Assembly (NCBI GenBank): GCA_023259355.1
Contig: JAHFQI010000007.1
Coordinates: 1 to 44,321 of the forward strand
Source of the DNA: Comamonadaceae bacterium
GTDB taxonomy: Bacteria; Pseudomonadota; Gammaproteobacteria; Burkholderiales; Burkholderiaceae_C
DNA length: 44,321 nt
Direction of reading: 5' to 3'
The notes beneath the pieces are model-generated. The model worked only from the letters and a program-made list of their open reading frames with translations, was not told the DNA's origin and did not search any database. The position numbers were made by a program, and so were the translations under genes. Shown here piece by piece: positions 35,576 to 44,016 of this stretch (positions within the stretch are counted from its first letter, which is position 1; every line of letters begins with the position of its first letter).

Positions 35576-36838
35576 ATGCACTTAAACGAACTCAAGGCAC
35601 TGCACGTGTCTGAAGTCCTCAAGCAGGCTGAAGAGCTTGAGATCGAAAACACCGGCCGCATGCGCAAGCAGGAGCTGATGTTCGCCATCATCAAGAAGCG
35701 TGCCCGTGCCGGAGAGCAGGTGTTCGCCGATGGCGTGCTGGAAATCCTGCCGGACGGCTTCGGCTTCCTGCGCAGCCCCGACACCAGCTACACCGCCAGC
35801 ACCGACGACATCTACATCTCGCCGAGCCAGGTGCGCCGCTTCAACCTGCACACCGGCGACATGATCGAAGGCGAAGTGCGCACGCCCAAGGACGGCGAAC
35901 GCTACTTTGCACTGACCAAGCTCGACGCCGTCAACGGCGGCCCGCCCGAGCAGAACAAGCACAAGGTGATGTTCGAAAACCTCACGCCGCTGTTCCCCAA
36001 GGAGCAAATGCGGCTGGAGCGCGACATCAAGAGCGAGGAAAACATCACCAGCCGCGTCATCGACATCATCGCGCCGATCGGCCGCGGCCAGCGCGCGCTG
36101 ATCGTGGCACAGCCCAAGTCGGGCAAGACGGTGATGATGCAGCACATCGCCCACGCCATCACCGCCAACTACCCCGAAGTGCACCTGATGGTGCTGCTGG
36201 TGGACGAGCGCCCTGAAGAAGTGACCGAAATGCAGCGCACCGTCAAGGGCGAGGTGATTGCCTCCACCTTCGACGAGCCCGCCGCCCGCCACGTGCACGT
36301 GGCCGAGATGGTGATCGAGCGCGCCAAGCGCCTGGTCGAGCTGAAAAAAGACGTGGTGATCCTGCTGGACTCCATCACCCGCCTGGCCCGTGCCTACAAC
36401 AACGTCGTGCCTTCGTCCGGCAAGGTGCTGACCGGCGGCGTGGACGCCAATGCGCTGCAACGCCCCAAGCGTTTCTTTGGCGCGGCACGCAATGTGGAAG
36501 AAGGCGGCAGCCTGACCATCATCGCCACCGCGCTGGTGGACACCGGCAGCCGCATGGACGAAGTGATCTTTGAAGAATTCAAGGGCACCGGCAACTGCGA
36601 AATCCACCTGGAGCGCCGCCTGTACGAAAAGCGCGTGTTCCCGGCGATCAACCTCAACCGCAGCGGCACGCGCCGCGAAGAACTGCTGCTGGCGCCTGAA
36701 GTGCTGCAGAAAACGCGCATCCTGCGCCAGTTCATGTACAACATGGACGAGATCGAGTCCATGGAAATGGTGCTCAAGAGCATGAAATCCACCAAGAGCA
36801 ACGTCGAGTTCTTCGACATGATGCGGCGCGGCGGCTAA
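35576..36838 (+). CDS. rho: Transcription termination factor Rho
   Basis: 420 aa, the standard length. N-terminal helical domain and OSB-type RNA-binding domain ([21 protein letters not shown]), then the RecA-like ATPase with PKSGKT (180-185), [13 protein letters not shown] and the R- and Q-loops ([15 protein letters not shown]-type, [17 protein letters not shown]). It is the hexameric RNA translocase that ends transcription, cytoplasmic and essential in most bacteria. AGGA is 6-7 nt before the ATG. Confidence 0.99.
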   Translation: MHLNELKALHVSEVLKQAEELEIENTGRMRKQELMFAIIKKRARAGEQVFADGVLEILPDGFGFLRSPDTSYTASTDDIYISPSQVRRFNLHTGDMIEGEVRTPKDGERYFALTKLDAVNGGPPEQNKHKVMFENLTPLFPKEQMRLERDIKSEENITSRVIDIIAPIGRGQRALIVAQPKSGKTVMMQHIAHAITANYPEVHLMVLLVDERPEEVTEMQRTVKGEVIASTFDEPAARHVHVAEMVIERAKRLVELKKDVVILLDSITRLARAYNNVVPSSGKVLTGGVDANALQRPKRFFGAARNVEEGGSLTIIATALVDTGSRMDEVIFEEFKGTGNCEIHLERRLYEKRVFPAINLNRSGTRREELLLAPEVLQKTRILRQFMYNMDEIESMEMVLKSMKSTKSNVEFFDMMRRGG

Positions 36839-36871
36839 AGTATTGCCTCCACGCTCGCACTGCCGTGTCCT

Positions 36872-36918
36872 CGCTGCCCCCGAGGGGGCCTCGCGCCTGG
36901 GGGCGGCCCGGCGGCGCT
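36872..36918. repeat. Comamonadaceae-type GC-rich intergenic repeat
   Basis: CGCTGCCCCC-GA-GGGGGC followed by a CGCGCCTGGGGGCGGCCCGG-type half. GCCCCC-GA-GGGGGC (36876-36889) is a near-perfect hairpin. I recall almost the same unit scattered between genes in Acidovorax/Variovorax/Polaromonas genomes. It sits in the 205-bp gap between rho and rpmE2 and could act as the rho-gene terminator or a transcript-end stabiliser. Confidence 0.5.
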
Positions 36919-36941
36919 TCAGATGGTTGCAATGAGTCTCA

Positions 36942-36950
36942 TGGCATAAT
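36942..36950 (+). promoter_or_regulatory. Extended -10 promoter of rpmE2
   Basis: TGG-CATAAT (TGn plus 5/6). It predicts a leader of about 87 nt that contains the perfect 9-bp palindrome at 36986. No convincing -35. Confidence 0.45.
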
Positions 36951-36985
36951 TAAGGGTTTTCGCGAAAAGTACGCAGGGCTTTTCA

Positions 36986-37006
36986 TTGTGCAAATGGTTT
37001 GCACAA
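36986..37006. promoter_or_regulatory. Perfect palindrome in the rpmE2 leader
   Basis: TTGTGCAAA-TGG-TTTGCACAA, 9-bp arms with a 3-nt centre, 37 nt before the rpmE2 ATG. As RNA it is a clean hairpin and could be an L31 autoregulatory leader; as DNA it could be an operator. It is not followed by a U-run, so it is not a terminator. Confidence 0.6.
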
Positions 37007-37043
37007 GGCTGGCGCGGCTAACGCAACTGACAAGGAAAGAATC

Positions 37044-37304
37044 ATGAAAGAAGGCATTCACCCCAACTACCGCGAAATCTGCTTCGTGGACCTCTCCAAT
37101 GGTTTCAAGTTCGTGACCCGCTCCTGCGCCAGCACGAAGGAAATGATCAAGATGGAAGACGGCCGCGAACTGCCGATGTACAAGCTTGATACGTCCAGCG
37201 AATCGCATCCCTTCTACACCGGCACGCAAAAGTCGGTGGACAACATGGGTGGCCGCGTGGAGCGCTTCCGCAACCGTTTCGGCAAGAACGCCGTCGCCAA
37301 GTAA
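37044..37304 (+). CDS. rpmE2: Ribosomal protein bL31, type B (zinc-independent)
   Basis: 86 aa from ATG 37044 with AAGGAAAG upstream. MKEGIHPNYREICFVDLSNG, TRSC and HPFYTGTQKSVDNMGGRVERFRNRFG are the type-B L31 signature. It lacks the CxxC zinc knuckle of RpmE, so it needs no zinc. It is a 50S subunit component at the subunit interface. An in-frame extension upstream would cover the leader palindrome and is not supported. Its own terminator follows. Confidence 0.97.
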   Translation: MKEGIHPNYREICFVDLSNGFKFVTRSCASTKEMIKMEDGRELPMYKLDTSSESHPFYTGTQKSVDNMGGRVERFRNRFGKNAVAK

Positions 37305-37324
37305 TTCGGCGTGGATCTCCCCAG

Positions 37325-37360
37325 AGGGCAGCCCGGGTCACCGTGCTGCCCTTTTGCTTT
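37325..37360 (+). terminator. Rho-independent terminator after rpmE2
   Basis: AGGGCAGC (37325-37332), 12-nt loop, GCTGCCCT (37345-37352), then TTTTGCTTT. 8-bp perfect stem, 20 bp after the rpmE2 stop. Confidence 0.8.
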
Positions 37361-37417
37361 GAGAGCCCCGTTTGCCCACGCATGTCGTCCTGATCCGGCC
37401 CTGACCCATCTGCCCTC

Positions 37418-39142
37418 GTGAACCAGCCTACCCCCGCCATCGTTGCCCAGGGCGCCGTGCGGCGCCTGCCGCGCCTGGCGCTGCTGCTGTTCTGTCTTGC
37501 CTACATCCTGCCGGGCTACATTGGCCGAGAGCCCTGGAAAAGCGCCGACATGACGGCGTTCGGCTACATGGCCGAGCTGGCACGCAGCGTGACGATGGGT
37601 CCCGGCGCCTGGCTCAACCCGCAGTTGATGGGCCAGCCGCCCGAGGTGGACGCCTTGCTGCCGTATTGGCTCGGCGCCTGGGCCATGCAGCTGGCGCCCG
37701 CCTGGATCGCCCCGGATTTCGCCGCCCGCCTGCCCTTCGTCCTGATGCTGGCCCTGACGCTGGTGGCCACCTGGTACGGCGTCTACCATCTCGCGCGCAG
37801 TCCCGGCGCCCAGCCCGTGGCGTTCGCGTTTGGCGGCGAAGCCCGGCCGGCGGACTATGCGCGGGCCATGGCCGATGGCGGCCTGCTGGCCCTGATCGGC
37901 TGCCTGGGCCTGGCGCAGCTGTCGCACGAAACCACGCCGGCCCTGGCGCAGCTGTGCTTCACCGCCCTCGTTTTCTACGGCATGGCGGCCCTGCCGTCGC
38001 GCCGCGTGTGGCCCCTGGTCGTTGCCGCCGCGGGACTAGCCGGACTCACCCTCTCCGGCGGACCCGCCGTCGCCCTGCTCTTTGGTGCTGGCGGCACATT
38101 GCTGAGTGCGCTGGCGCGCACGGAACCCGACGAGCCCCCTTCCCGCAGGGGCTGGTGGGTCGCAGGGATGGCGCTGGCGACGGTGCTCACCGCCGCGTTG
38201 GCCTCCGCGCTGGACCTCTGGCACTGGCGCATTTCCGCGCCGCCGTCCGATTGGCGTGCCTGGCGCGGCCTGGGGCGCCTGTTTCTGTGGTTCACCTGGC
38301 CGGTCTGGCCGCTGGCGTTCTGGACCTTGTGGCGCTGGCGCCGGCAGCTCGGCCAATTGCGCAGCCACCAACATCTGGCACTGCCCCTGTGGTTTGCCGC
38401 TGTGGCGGTAGGCACCACGCTGGTCACCCCTTCATGGGACCGCTCGCTGCTGCTGACGTTGCCGGCCCTGGCCACGCTGGCGGCGTTTGCCTTGCCGACA
38501 CTGGAGCGCAGCGTGGCCGCCCTGATCGACTGGTTCACGCTGCTGTTCTTCACGGGTTGCGCCGTCGTCATCTGGGTGGTCTGGCTGGCCATGCAGACCG
38601 GGGTGCCCCGGCAGCCGGCGGCCAACGTGACCAAGCTGGCGCCGGGCTTCGAACCCAGCTTTTCGCCCGTGGCCTTCGGCATCGCGCTGGCGGCCACGCT
38701 GGCCTGGATGTGGCTGGTCAGATGGCGCGCTGGACGCCATCGCGCCGCGATCTGGAAAAGCATGGTTCTGCCCGCCGGCGGCGCAGCGTTGTGCTGGCTG
38801 CTGCTGATGACGCTGTGGCTGCCCCTGCTGGACTTTGCCCGCAGCTACGCGCCGCTGGTGCAAAGCGTGGCCGGCATGACCGGCCGCGAGCCAGTGTGCC
38901 TGCAAGCCCAGGGCCTGAGCCGCGGCCAGATCGCGGCGTTCCAGTTCCACGGCAAGTTCACGCTGTACCCGGCCGGCTTGCAGGCGCGCTGCCCCTGGCT
39001 GGTGGTCGATACCGACGCTGTCGCCACGCTGCCACAGGCGGTGGATCTGCGGCAGTGGGCGTTGCAGGCGACGGTGCGCCGTCCCTCCGACGACAACGAG
39101 GACATCCTGCTGTTCCGGCGCGTGACGTCACCCGGATCCTGA
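37418..39142 (+). CDS. Polytopic membrane protein, candidate GT-C glycosyltransferase (ArnT/PMT-like)
   Basis: 574 aa starting at GTG 37418. About 10-12 predicted membrane helices and a C-terminal periplasmic-looking domain (from about 480) with CLQAQGLSRGQIAAFQFHGK. The first large loop after helix 1 has GREPWKSADMTAFGY, the GREPWK..D pattern of lipid-phosphate-sugar-dependent GT-C enzymes (ArnT, PMT family), where the acidic residue is catalytic. The sugar and acceptor are unknown. It is followed 4 bp later by a MATE transporter on the same strand, so the pair may be cotranscribed. I did not recognise an exact named family. Confidence 0.75.
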   Translation: MNQPTPAIVAQGAVRRLPRLALLLFCLAYILPGYIGREPWKSADMTAFGYMAELARSVTMGPGAWLNPQLMGQPPEVDALLPYWLGAWAMQLAPAWIAPDFAARLPFVLMLALTLVATWYGVYHLARSPGAQPVAFAFGGEARPADYARAMADGGLLALIGCLGLAQLSHETTPALAQLCFTALVFYGMAALPSRRVWPLVVAAAGLAGLTLSGGPAVALLFGAGGTLLSALARTEPDEPPSRRGWWVAGMALATVLTAALASALDLWHWRISAPPSDWRAWRGLGRLFLWFTWPVWPLAFWTLWRWRRQLGQLRSHQHLALPLWFAAVAVGTTLVTPSWDRSLLLTLPALATLAAFALPTLERSVAALIDWFTLLFFTGCAVVIWVVWLAMQTGVPRQPAANVTKLAPGFEPSFSPVAFGIALAATLAWMWLVRWRAGRHRAAIWKSMVLPAGGAALCWLLLMTLWLPLLDFARSYAPLVQSVAGMTGREPVCLQAQGLSRGQIAAFQFHGKFTLYPAGLQARCPWLVVDTDAVATLPQAVDLRQWALQATVRRPSDDNEDILLFRRVTSPGS

Positions 39143-39146
39143 AGCC

Positions 39147-40505
39147 TTGTCCGAGCTGAAGACGATTGCGCGGCACGCCGGCACGGTGCTGGTCGGCCAG
39201 CTCGCGGTGATGGCGTTCAGCGTCACCGACACCCTCGTCGCCGGTCGTTACTCGGAAGCCGCACTCGCCGCGCTGTCCGTGGGCTCCGCCGTTTACATCA
39301 GCGTCTATGTCGGCCTGATGGGCGTGCTGCAGGCGCTGCTCCCGGTCTGGGCGGAACTGCACGGCGCGGGGCAGCGGCCGGCGGTGGGCCGCTCGGTACG
39401 CCAGGCCCTGTACCTCTGCGGACTGACCGCGGTGGCCGGCATGGCGATGCTGCTGTTCCCCGATGGGCTCATGCGCTGGACGCAGGTGCCGGAAGCCTTG
39501 CAGGGCGAGGTCCGGCGCTACCTGGCCGTGCTGGCGCTGGCGCTCCCGCCGTCGCTGCTGTTCAGGATGTACAGCACGTTGAACCAGGCCCTGGGCAAAC
39601 CCCTGCTGGTGACCTGGCTGCAGATCGGCTCGCTGTTCATCAAGGTGCCGTTGTCGATCTGGTTCGCCTTCGGCGGTCTGGGCCTGGCGCCGCAGGGCGC
39701 GGTGGGCTGCGCCCGGGCCACGCTGGTGGTGAACTGCGCCATGCTGGGGCTTGCGCTCTGGATGTTGCGCACCCAGGACCTGTACCGGCCCTACCGCATC
39801 TGGAAAGCCATGGAACGGCCGGACTGGCGGCAGATCGGCTCTTTCGCGCGGCTGGGTGTGCCAGGCGGGCTGGCGATCATGGTGGAAGTAACCTCATTCA
39901 CGCTGATGGCACTGTTCGTCGCGCGGTTGGGCGCGGTGGCCTCGGCCGGCCACCAGATCGCGGCCAACCTGACGGGTGTGCTCTACATGCTGCCGCTGTC
40001 GCTGGCCATCGCAACCAGCTCCCGCGCGAGCTACTGGCTGGGCGCCGGCCGGCCGCAAATGGCGCGCAGCACCATCGCCACCGGGCTGAAGCTGACCGTG
40101 GGCGCAGCCTTCGCGCTGTCGGGAATGCTGTGGACCGCGCGCCATGTCCTCGCCAGCGCCTATGCGACGCACCCGGCCGTCATCAGCCTCGCCTCGGCGC
40201 TGCTGGCCTGGGTGGCGCTCTACCATCTCTTCGATGCCGTTCAGGCGGTGTGTGTGTTCGTCCTGCGCTGCTACCGCATCACCCTGGCGCCGCTGCTGGT
40301 TTATTGTGTGCTGCTCTGGGGCGTGGGCCTGGGCGGCGGCTATGTGCTGGCCTACCATGGGCTGGCGGGCCATGCGCCAACCGCCACGCCAGTCACGTTC
40401 TGGGCCGCCAGCGCGGCCGCACTGGCGGCGACCGCACTGGTCTTTACCGTCCTGCTGTGGCGGGTGTTGAACCGGCCACCGGGGTCGGCGCGGCCAGCAT
40501 CCTGA
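39147..40505 (+). CDS. MATE-family multidrug/metabolite efflux transporter
   Basis: 452 aa, twelve predicted helices in two pseudo-symmetric halves. ALAALSVGSAVYISVYVGLMGVLQALLPVWAELHGAG in the N-half and LGAVASAGHQIAANLTGVLYMLPLSLAIATSSRASYWLGAG in the C-half are the typical MATE pattern. Most MATE proteins export cationic compounds with Na+ or H+; an adjacent sugar-transferase-like gene makes a lipid- or metabolite-flipping role thinkable. It begins at TTG 39147; the first in-frame ATG comes only at residue 22, inside helix 1. Its last 62 bp overlap the 3' end of phoR on the other strand. Confidence 0.88.
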   Translation: MSELKTIARHAGTVLVGQLAVMAFSVTDTLVAGRYSEAALAALSVGSAVYISVYVGLMGVLQALLPVWAELHGAGQRPAVGRSVRQALYLCGLTAVAGMAMLLFPDGLMRWTQVPEALQGEVRRYLAVLALALPPSLLFRMYSTLNQALGKPLLVTWLQIGSLFIKVPLSIWFAFGGLGLAPQGAVGCARATLVVNCAMLGLALWMLRTQDLYRPYRIWKAMERPDWRQIGSFARLGVPGGLAIMVEVTSFTLMALFVARLGAVASAGHQIAANLTGVLYMLPLSLAIATSSRASYWLGAGRPQMARSTIATGLKLTVGAAFALSGMLWTARHVLASAYATHPAVISLASALLAWVALYHLFDAVQAVCVFVLRCYRITLAPLLVYCVLLWGVGLGGGYVLAYHGLAGHAPTATPVTFWAASAAALAATALVFTVLLWRVLNRPPGSARPAS

Positions 40506-41811
40506 CCCGGCTGGCGGGGAACACCACGGCAAAGCGCGAACCCTGGCCCAAGGTGCTGGCAATGCGCAGTTCGCCGCCATGGCGCTGCGCCACGTGTTTG
40601 GCAATGGCCAGCCCCAGGCCGGTGCCGCCCGATTCACGCGAGCGGCTGCGATCCACCCGGTAAAAGCGTTCGCTCAGGCGCGGCAGGTGCTCGGGCGCGA
40701 TGCCTGGCCCGGTATCGATCACGGAAAACATCACGCGGCCATCGGGCAGCAGCTGCCAGCCCACGTCGATCTGCCCGCCCGCCGGGGTGTAGCGCACCGC
40801 GTTGCTCACCAGGTTGGACAGGGCACTGCGAATCTCATTCACGGCGCCTGCCAGCGCCACCGCGGGGGGCGCCTGAAAACGCAGCACCTGCGGCGGTGCC
40901 GTCGGCGGCAGGAGCACGGCCGACAACGCGCGGCCCTCCTCCTCGCACTGGGCGTTCAGGACGCTGGCGGGAATCCATTCGGAAAATCCCGGTGGCGGAC
41001 TGCCTTCCAGCCGCGACAGCGTGAGCAGGTCGCTGACCAGGCTTTGCATGCGGTCGGCTTGGACTGCCATCAGCGCCAGATAGCGCTCACGCTCCGCCTC
41101 GTCCAGTTGAAGACTCTGCAGCGTCTCGACAAAGCCGCCCAACACGGTCAGCGGCGTGCGAATTTCATGGGAGACGTTCGCAACAAAATCGCGCCGCATG
41201 GCTTCGGCCTGGGCCAGCGCCGTCACATCGCGCGACAACAGCAGCCGCCGGCCTTCGCCGTAGGGATGCAACTGCACCGACAGCTGAACCGGCCGCCCCG
41301 GCGAGCTGTCGCGCCCCGGCATGATGACCTCATGCCCGTGGTCGTTGCCGGTGTAGTACGCGGCGAACACCGGGTCTCGCACCAGGTTGCCGATTTGCTG
41401 CTGCAGGTCGCGCTGGGGGTCAAAGCCGAAGTGGCCGGCGGCGGTCTGGTTGCACCATTCGATGCGGCCCTGGCCGTCAAGCAGGGTCACACCGTTGGGC
41501 GATGCCTGAAGTGCCGCAAGGAACGCCTGCAGCCGGCGCTCGCTTTCCGCCACCAGTTGCTCCCGGGCGCGCAGCAGCCGGCGGCTGCGGTCCGCCGCTT
41601 CGCCCCAGAGGCCGTGCAAGGTCGGCGCGGGCCTCGCCTCAGGGTCGCGCAGCCAACGAATGAACCGGGTGCCCCGCACAAGGTCCGCGACGAACCAGAC
41701 CAGGCTGCCCAGGAAGGCGCCCAGCAGCGCACCGCCAAGGCCTGCCAGAGTCCAACCGATCGCACCGGCCGTTAGCTGACTGAAGACAAAGGTCGCTATG
41801 CGCCAGAACAT
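40444..41811 (-). CDS. phoR: Phosphate regulon sensor histidine kinase PhoR
   Basis: 455 aa. Two N-terminal membrane helices (about 5-45), a PAS-like domain (about 95-195), a DHp domain with FVANVSHEIRTPLTVL (phospho-His215), and the HATPase domain with NLVSNAVRYTP (N box), DTGPGIAPEHLPRLSERFYR (G1/F) and GGTGLGLAIAKH (G2). It senses phosphate status through PstSCAB-PhoU and phosphorylates PhoB. It starts 16 bp before the phoB stop. The unusual tail (from about 433, after VVFPASRV) runs into the opposite-strand MATE gene. Confidence 0.95.
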   Translation of the reverse strand: MFWRIATFVFSQLTAGAIGWTLAGLGGALLGAFLGSLVWFVADLVRGTRFIRWLRDPEARPAPTLHGLWGEAADRSRRLLRAREQLVAESERRLQAFLAALQASPNGVTLLDGQGRIEWCNQTAAGHFGFDPQRDLQQQIGNLVRDPVFAAYYTGNDHGHEVIMPGRDSSPGRPVQLSVQLHPYGEGRRLLLSRDVTALAQAEAMRRDFVANVSHEIRTPLTVLGGFVETLQSLQLDEAERERYLALMAVQADRMQSLVSDLLTLSRLEGSPPPGFSEWIPASVLNAQCEEEGRALSAVLLPPTAPPQVLRFQAPPAVALAGAVNEIRSALSNLVSNAVRYTPAGGQIDVGWQLLPDGRVMFSVIDTGPGIAPEHLPRLSERFYRVDRSRSRESGGTGLGLAIAKHVAQRHGGELRIASTLGQGSRFAVVFPASRVRMLAAPTPVAGSTPATAGR

Positions 41812-42509
41812 GTCTGGATCGGGGTCTGCGCAGTGAGCCGGTAGCCGGCGCCGCGCACCGTTTCAATCATCGCGCCGGCACCGCCCAGCGCCTCGCGCAG
41901 GCGCTTGACGTGCACATCCACCGTGCGCTCCTCGATGAACACGTGGTCGCCCCAAACCTTGTCGAGCAACTGCGCGCGGCTGTGCACCCGCTCGGCGTGT
42001 TTCATCAGGTAGTGCAGCAGCTTGAACTCAGTGGGACCGAGCTTGACCGGCTGCCCCTGAAACGCCACACGGTGCGTGGCCGTGTCCAGCTGCAGTTCGC
42101 CAATCGCAACCACTCCGCCCGCGTGCTCGGGCGTGCGCCGGCGCAGCACCGCGCGGATGCGGGCGAGCATTTCCTTGGTGGAAAACGGCTTGGTGATGTA
42201 GTCGTCGGCGCCCGCGTCGAGCCCGGCCACACGATCGGCTTCGTCGCCGCGGGCCGTGAGCATGAGGATGGGGACCGCCTTGGTGCGCGCATCGGCGCGC
42301 CATTTCCTGGCCAGCGACAGGCCGCTCTCACCCGGCAGCATCCAGTCGAGCAGGATGACATCGGGCAGCACCGCGTCCAGTTCGCGCTGGGCCGTGGCGC
42401 TGTCCATGGCCCAGGTGGGCTGGAAGCCGTTGTGGCGCAGGTTCACGGCGATCAGCTCGGCAATCGCCGGCTCGTCTTCCACGATCAGGACGCGAGGCAT
42501 GTTTCTCAT
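41796..42509 (-). CDS. phoB: Phosphate regulon response regulator PhoB
   Basis: 237 aa. Receiver domain (LIVEDEPAI, phospho-Asp55 in LLDWMLPG, Lys in DDYITKPFS) then an OmpR-type winged helix (LGPTEFKLLHYLMKHAERVHSRAQLLDKVWGDHVFIEERTVDVHVKRLREAL-type region). It binds pho boxes when phosphorylated. The ATG at 42509 overlaps the phoU stop (ATGA); the second Met (42500, MPRVL) matches the usual PhoB start and may be the one used. Confidence 0.96.
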   Translation of the reverse strand: MRNMPRVLIVEDEPAIAELIAVNLRHNGFQPTWAMDSATAQRELDAVLPDVILLDWMLPGESGLSLARKWRADARTKAVPILMLTARGDEADRVAGLDAGADDYITKPFSTKEMLARIRAVLRRRTPEHAGGVVAIGELQLDTATHRVAFQGQPVKLGPTEFKLLHYLMKHAERVHSRAQLLDKVWGDHVFIEERTVDVHVKRLREALGGAGAMIETVRGAGYRLTAQTPIQTCSGA

Positions 42510-43207
42510 TTCAAGGCCGATTCAACCTGTTCGATGGAGGTGTGGCGCACATCAGCGCCCTTGACGACGTAGATGATGAACTCGGCAATGTTCTTGGCAT
42601 GGTCGCCGATGCGCTCGATCGCCTTGGCCAGGAACAGCAGGTCCAGGCTCGCGGAGATGGTGCGCGGGTCTTCCATCATGTAGGTGATGAGCTTGCGCAC
42701 GAAGCCGTCGAACTCCTTGTCGATCTGGTCGTCTTCCTTGAGGATGGACACCGCCGCCGCGGTATCGAGCCGGGCAAAGGCGTCGAGCGCCTTGCGCAGC
42801 AGGCCGGAAGCCAGATCGGCCGCGACCCGCAGGTCCGAAGTGGGCAGCGAGCGGGCCGAGCCGCTGTCAATGATGGATCGCACCATGCGGGCGATCTTGG
42901 CCGCCTCGTCGCCGACGCGCTCCAGGTTGGCGGTGGTCTTGGAGATGGCGATCAGCAGGCGCAGGTCACGGGCCGTCGGCTGGCGGCGCGCAATGATGGA
43001 GGACAGATCGCGGTCGATCTCGACCTCCATCGCATTGACACGCAATTCGATCTCCGCGACCTGGTTGGCAGACTCCAGGCTGAACTGGGACAGCGCGTAG
43101 ACGGCAAGCCGGATCTGCGATTCGACCAGGCCGCCGAGCTCCATGACGCGGCTGGAGACCGCATTGAGTTCGCTGTCGAACTGGGTGGAAAGGTGTTTGT
43201 CGGGCAT
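42506..43207 (-). CDS. phoU: Phosphate transport regulator PhoU
   Basis: 233 aa from ATG 43207 with AAGGAG upstream. Two PhoU three-helix repeats with metal-binding E/D motifs (ELRVNAMEVEIDRDLSSIIARRQP in repeat 1; EDDQIDKEFDGFVRKLITYMMEDP in repeat 2). It mediates phosphate-replete inhibition of PhoR via PstB. It lies 14 bp after pstB and overlaps phoB by 4 bp. Longer in-frame starts run into pstB. Confidence 0.96.
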   Translation of the reverse strand: MPDKHLSTQFDSELNAVSSRVMELGGLVESQIRLAVYALSQFSLESANQVAEIELRVNAMEVEIDRDLSSIIARRQPTARDLRLLIAISKTTANLERVGDEAAKIARMVRSIIDSGSARSLPTSDLRVAADLASGLLRKALDAFARLDTAAAVSILKEDDQIDKEFDGFVRKLITYMMEDPRTISASLDLLFLAKAIERIGDHAKNIAEFIIYVVKGADVRHTSIEQVESALK

Positions 43208-43221
43208 CTGGAACTCCTTGG

Positions 43222-44001
43222 TCAGCCGAAGCGGCCCGTAATGTAGTCTTCCGTTTCCTTGCGCCCGGGCTTGAAGAACAGCTGCTCGGTGGGGCCGAAC
43301 TCCACCAGGTCGCCCAGGTACATGTAGGCGGTGTAGTCGCTGCAGCGCGCGGCCTGCTGCATGTTGTGCGTGACGATCACCACGGTGTAGTCGTTCTTGA
43401 GTTCGACAATCAGTTCCTCGACCTTGGCCGTGGAAATCGGGTCCAGCGCCGAGCAGGGTTCGTCGAGCAGCAAGACTTCGGGCTTGATGGCGATGCCGCG
43501 CGCGATGCACAGCCGCTGCTGCTGCCCGCCGGACAGGCCGGAGCCGCTCTGGTTGAGTTTGTCCTTGACCTCGCCCCACAGCGCCGCCTTGCGCAGCGCC
43601 CACTCCACGCGCTCGTCCATGTCCGCGGCATTCAGGTTCTCAAACAGCTTGACCCCAAAGGCGATGTTGTCGTAAATGGACATCGGGAACGGCGTGGGCT
43701 TCTGGAACACCATGCCGACCTTGGCGCGCAGCAGCGCCACATCTTTCTTGGAAGTCAGCAAATTCTCGCCGTCCAGCATGATCCGGCCTTCGGCGCGCTG
43801 CTCGGGATACAGCTCGTACATGCGATTGAAGACCCGCAGCAGCGTGGATTTTCCGCAGCCCGAGGGGCCGATGAAGGCCGTGACCTTGTTTTCCGGAATG
43901 TCCAGGTTGATGCCCTTGAGGGCATGGAATTTGCCGTAGAAAAAATTCAGGTCCTTGACCGAAATCTTGGTTTTTTCGCGCGTGGCGGTGAGGGTTTCCA
44001 T
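43222..44001 (-). CDS. pstB: Phosphate ABC transporter ATP-binding protein PstB
   Basis: 259 aa, full length. Walker [10 protein letters not shown] (45-53), Q-loop [17 protein letters not shown] (the proline-rich Q-loop typical of PstB), ABC signature LSGGQQQR, Walker [16 protein letters not shown]-loop [12 protein letters not shown]. It powers high-affinity phosphate import with PstA/PstC/PstS. The start at [10 protein letters not shown] is 15 bp after pstA. Confidence 0.98.
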   Translation of the reverse strand: METLTATREKTKISVKDLNFFYGKFHALKGINLDIPENKVTAFIGPSGCGKSTLLRVFNRMYELYPEQRAEGRIMLDGENLLTSKKDVALLRAKVGMVFQKPTPFPMSIYDNIAFGVKLFENLNAADMDERVEWALRKAALWGEVKDKLNQSGSGLSGGQQQRLCIARGIAIKPEVLLLDEPCSALDPISTAKVEELIVELKNDYTVVIVTHNMQQAARCSDYTAYMYLGDLVEFGPTEQLFFKPGRKETEDYITGRFG

Positions 44002-44016
44002 CTTTTCAGACCTTGT

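Noticed and set aside
36986-37006. rpmE2 leader palindrome as a Zur box
   Set aside because: Zur sites are AT-rich with a TATAAC-type core; this one has GTGC/GCAC arms. The type-B L31 could be Zur-controlled elsewhere, but this sequence does not show it.
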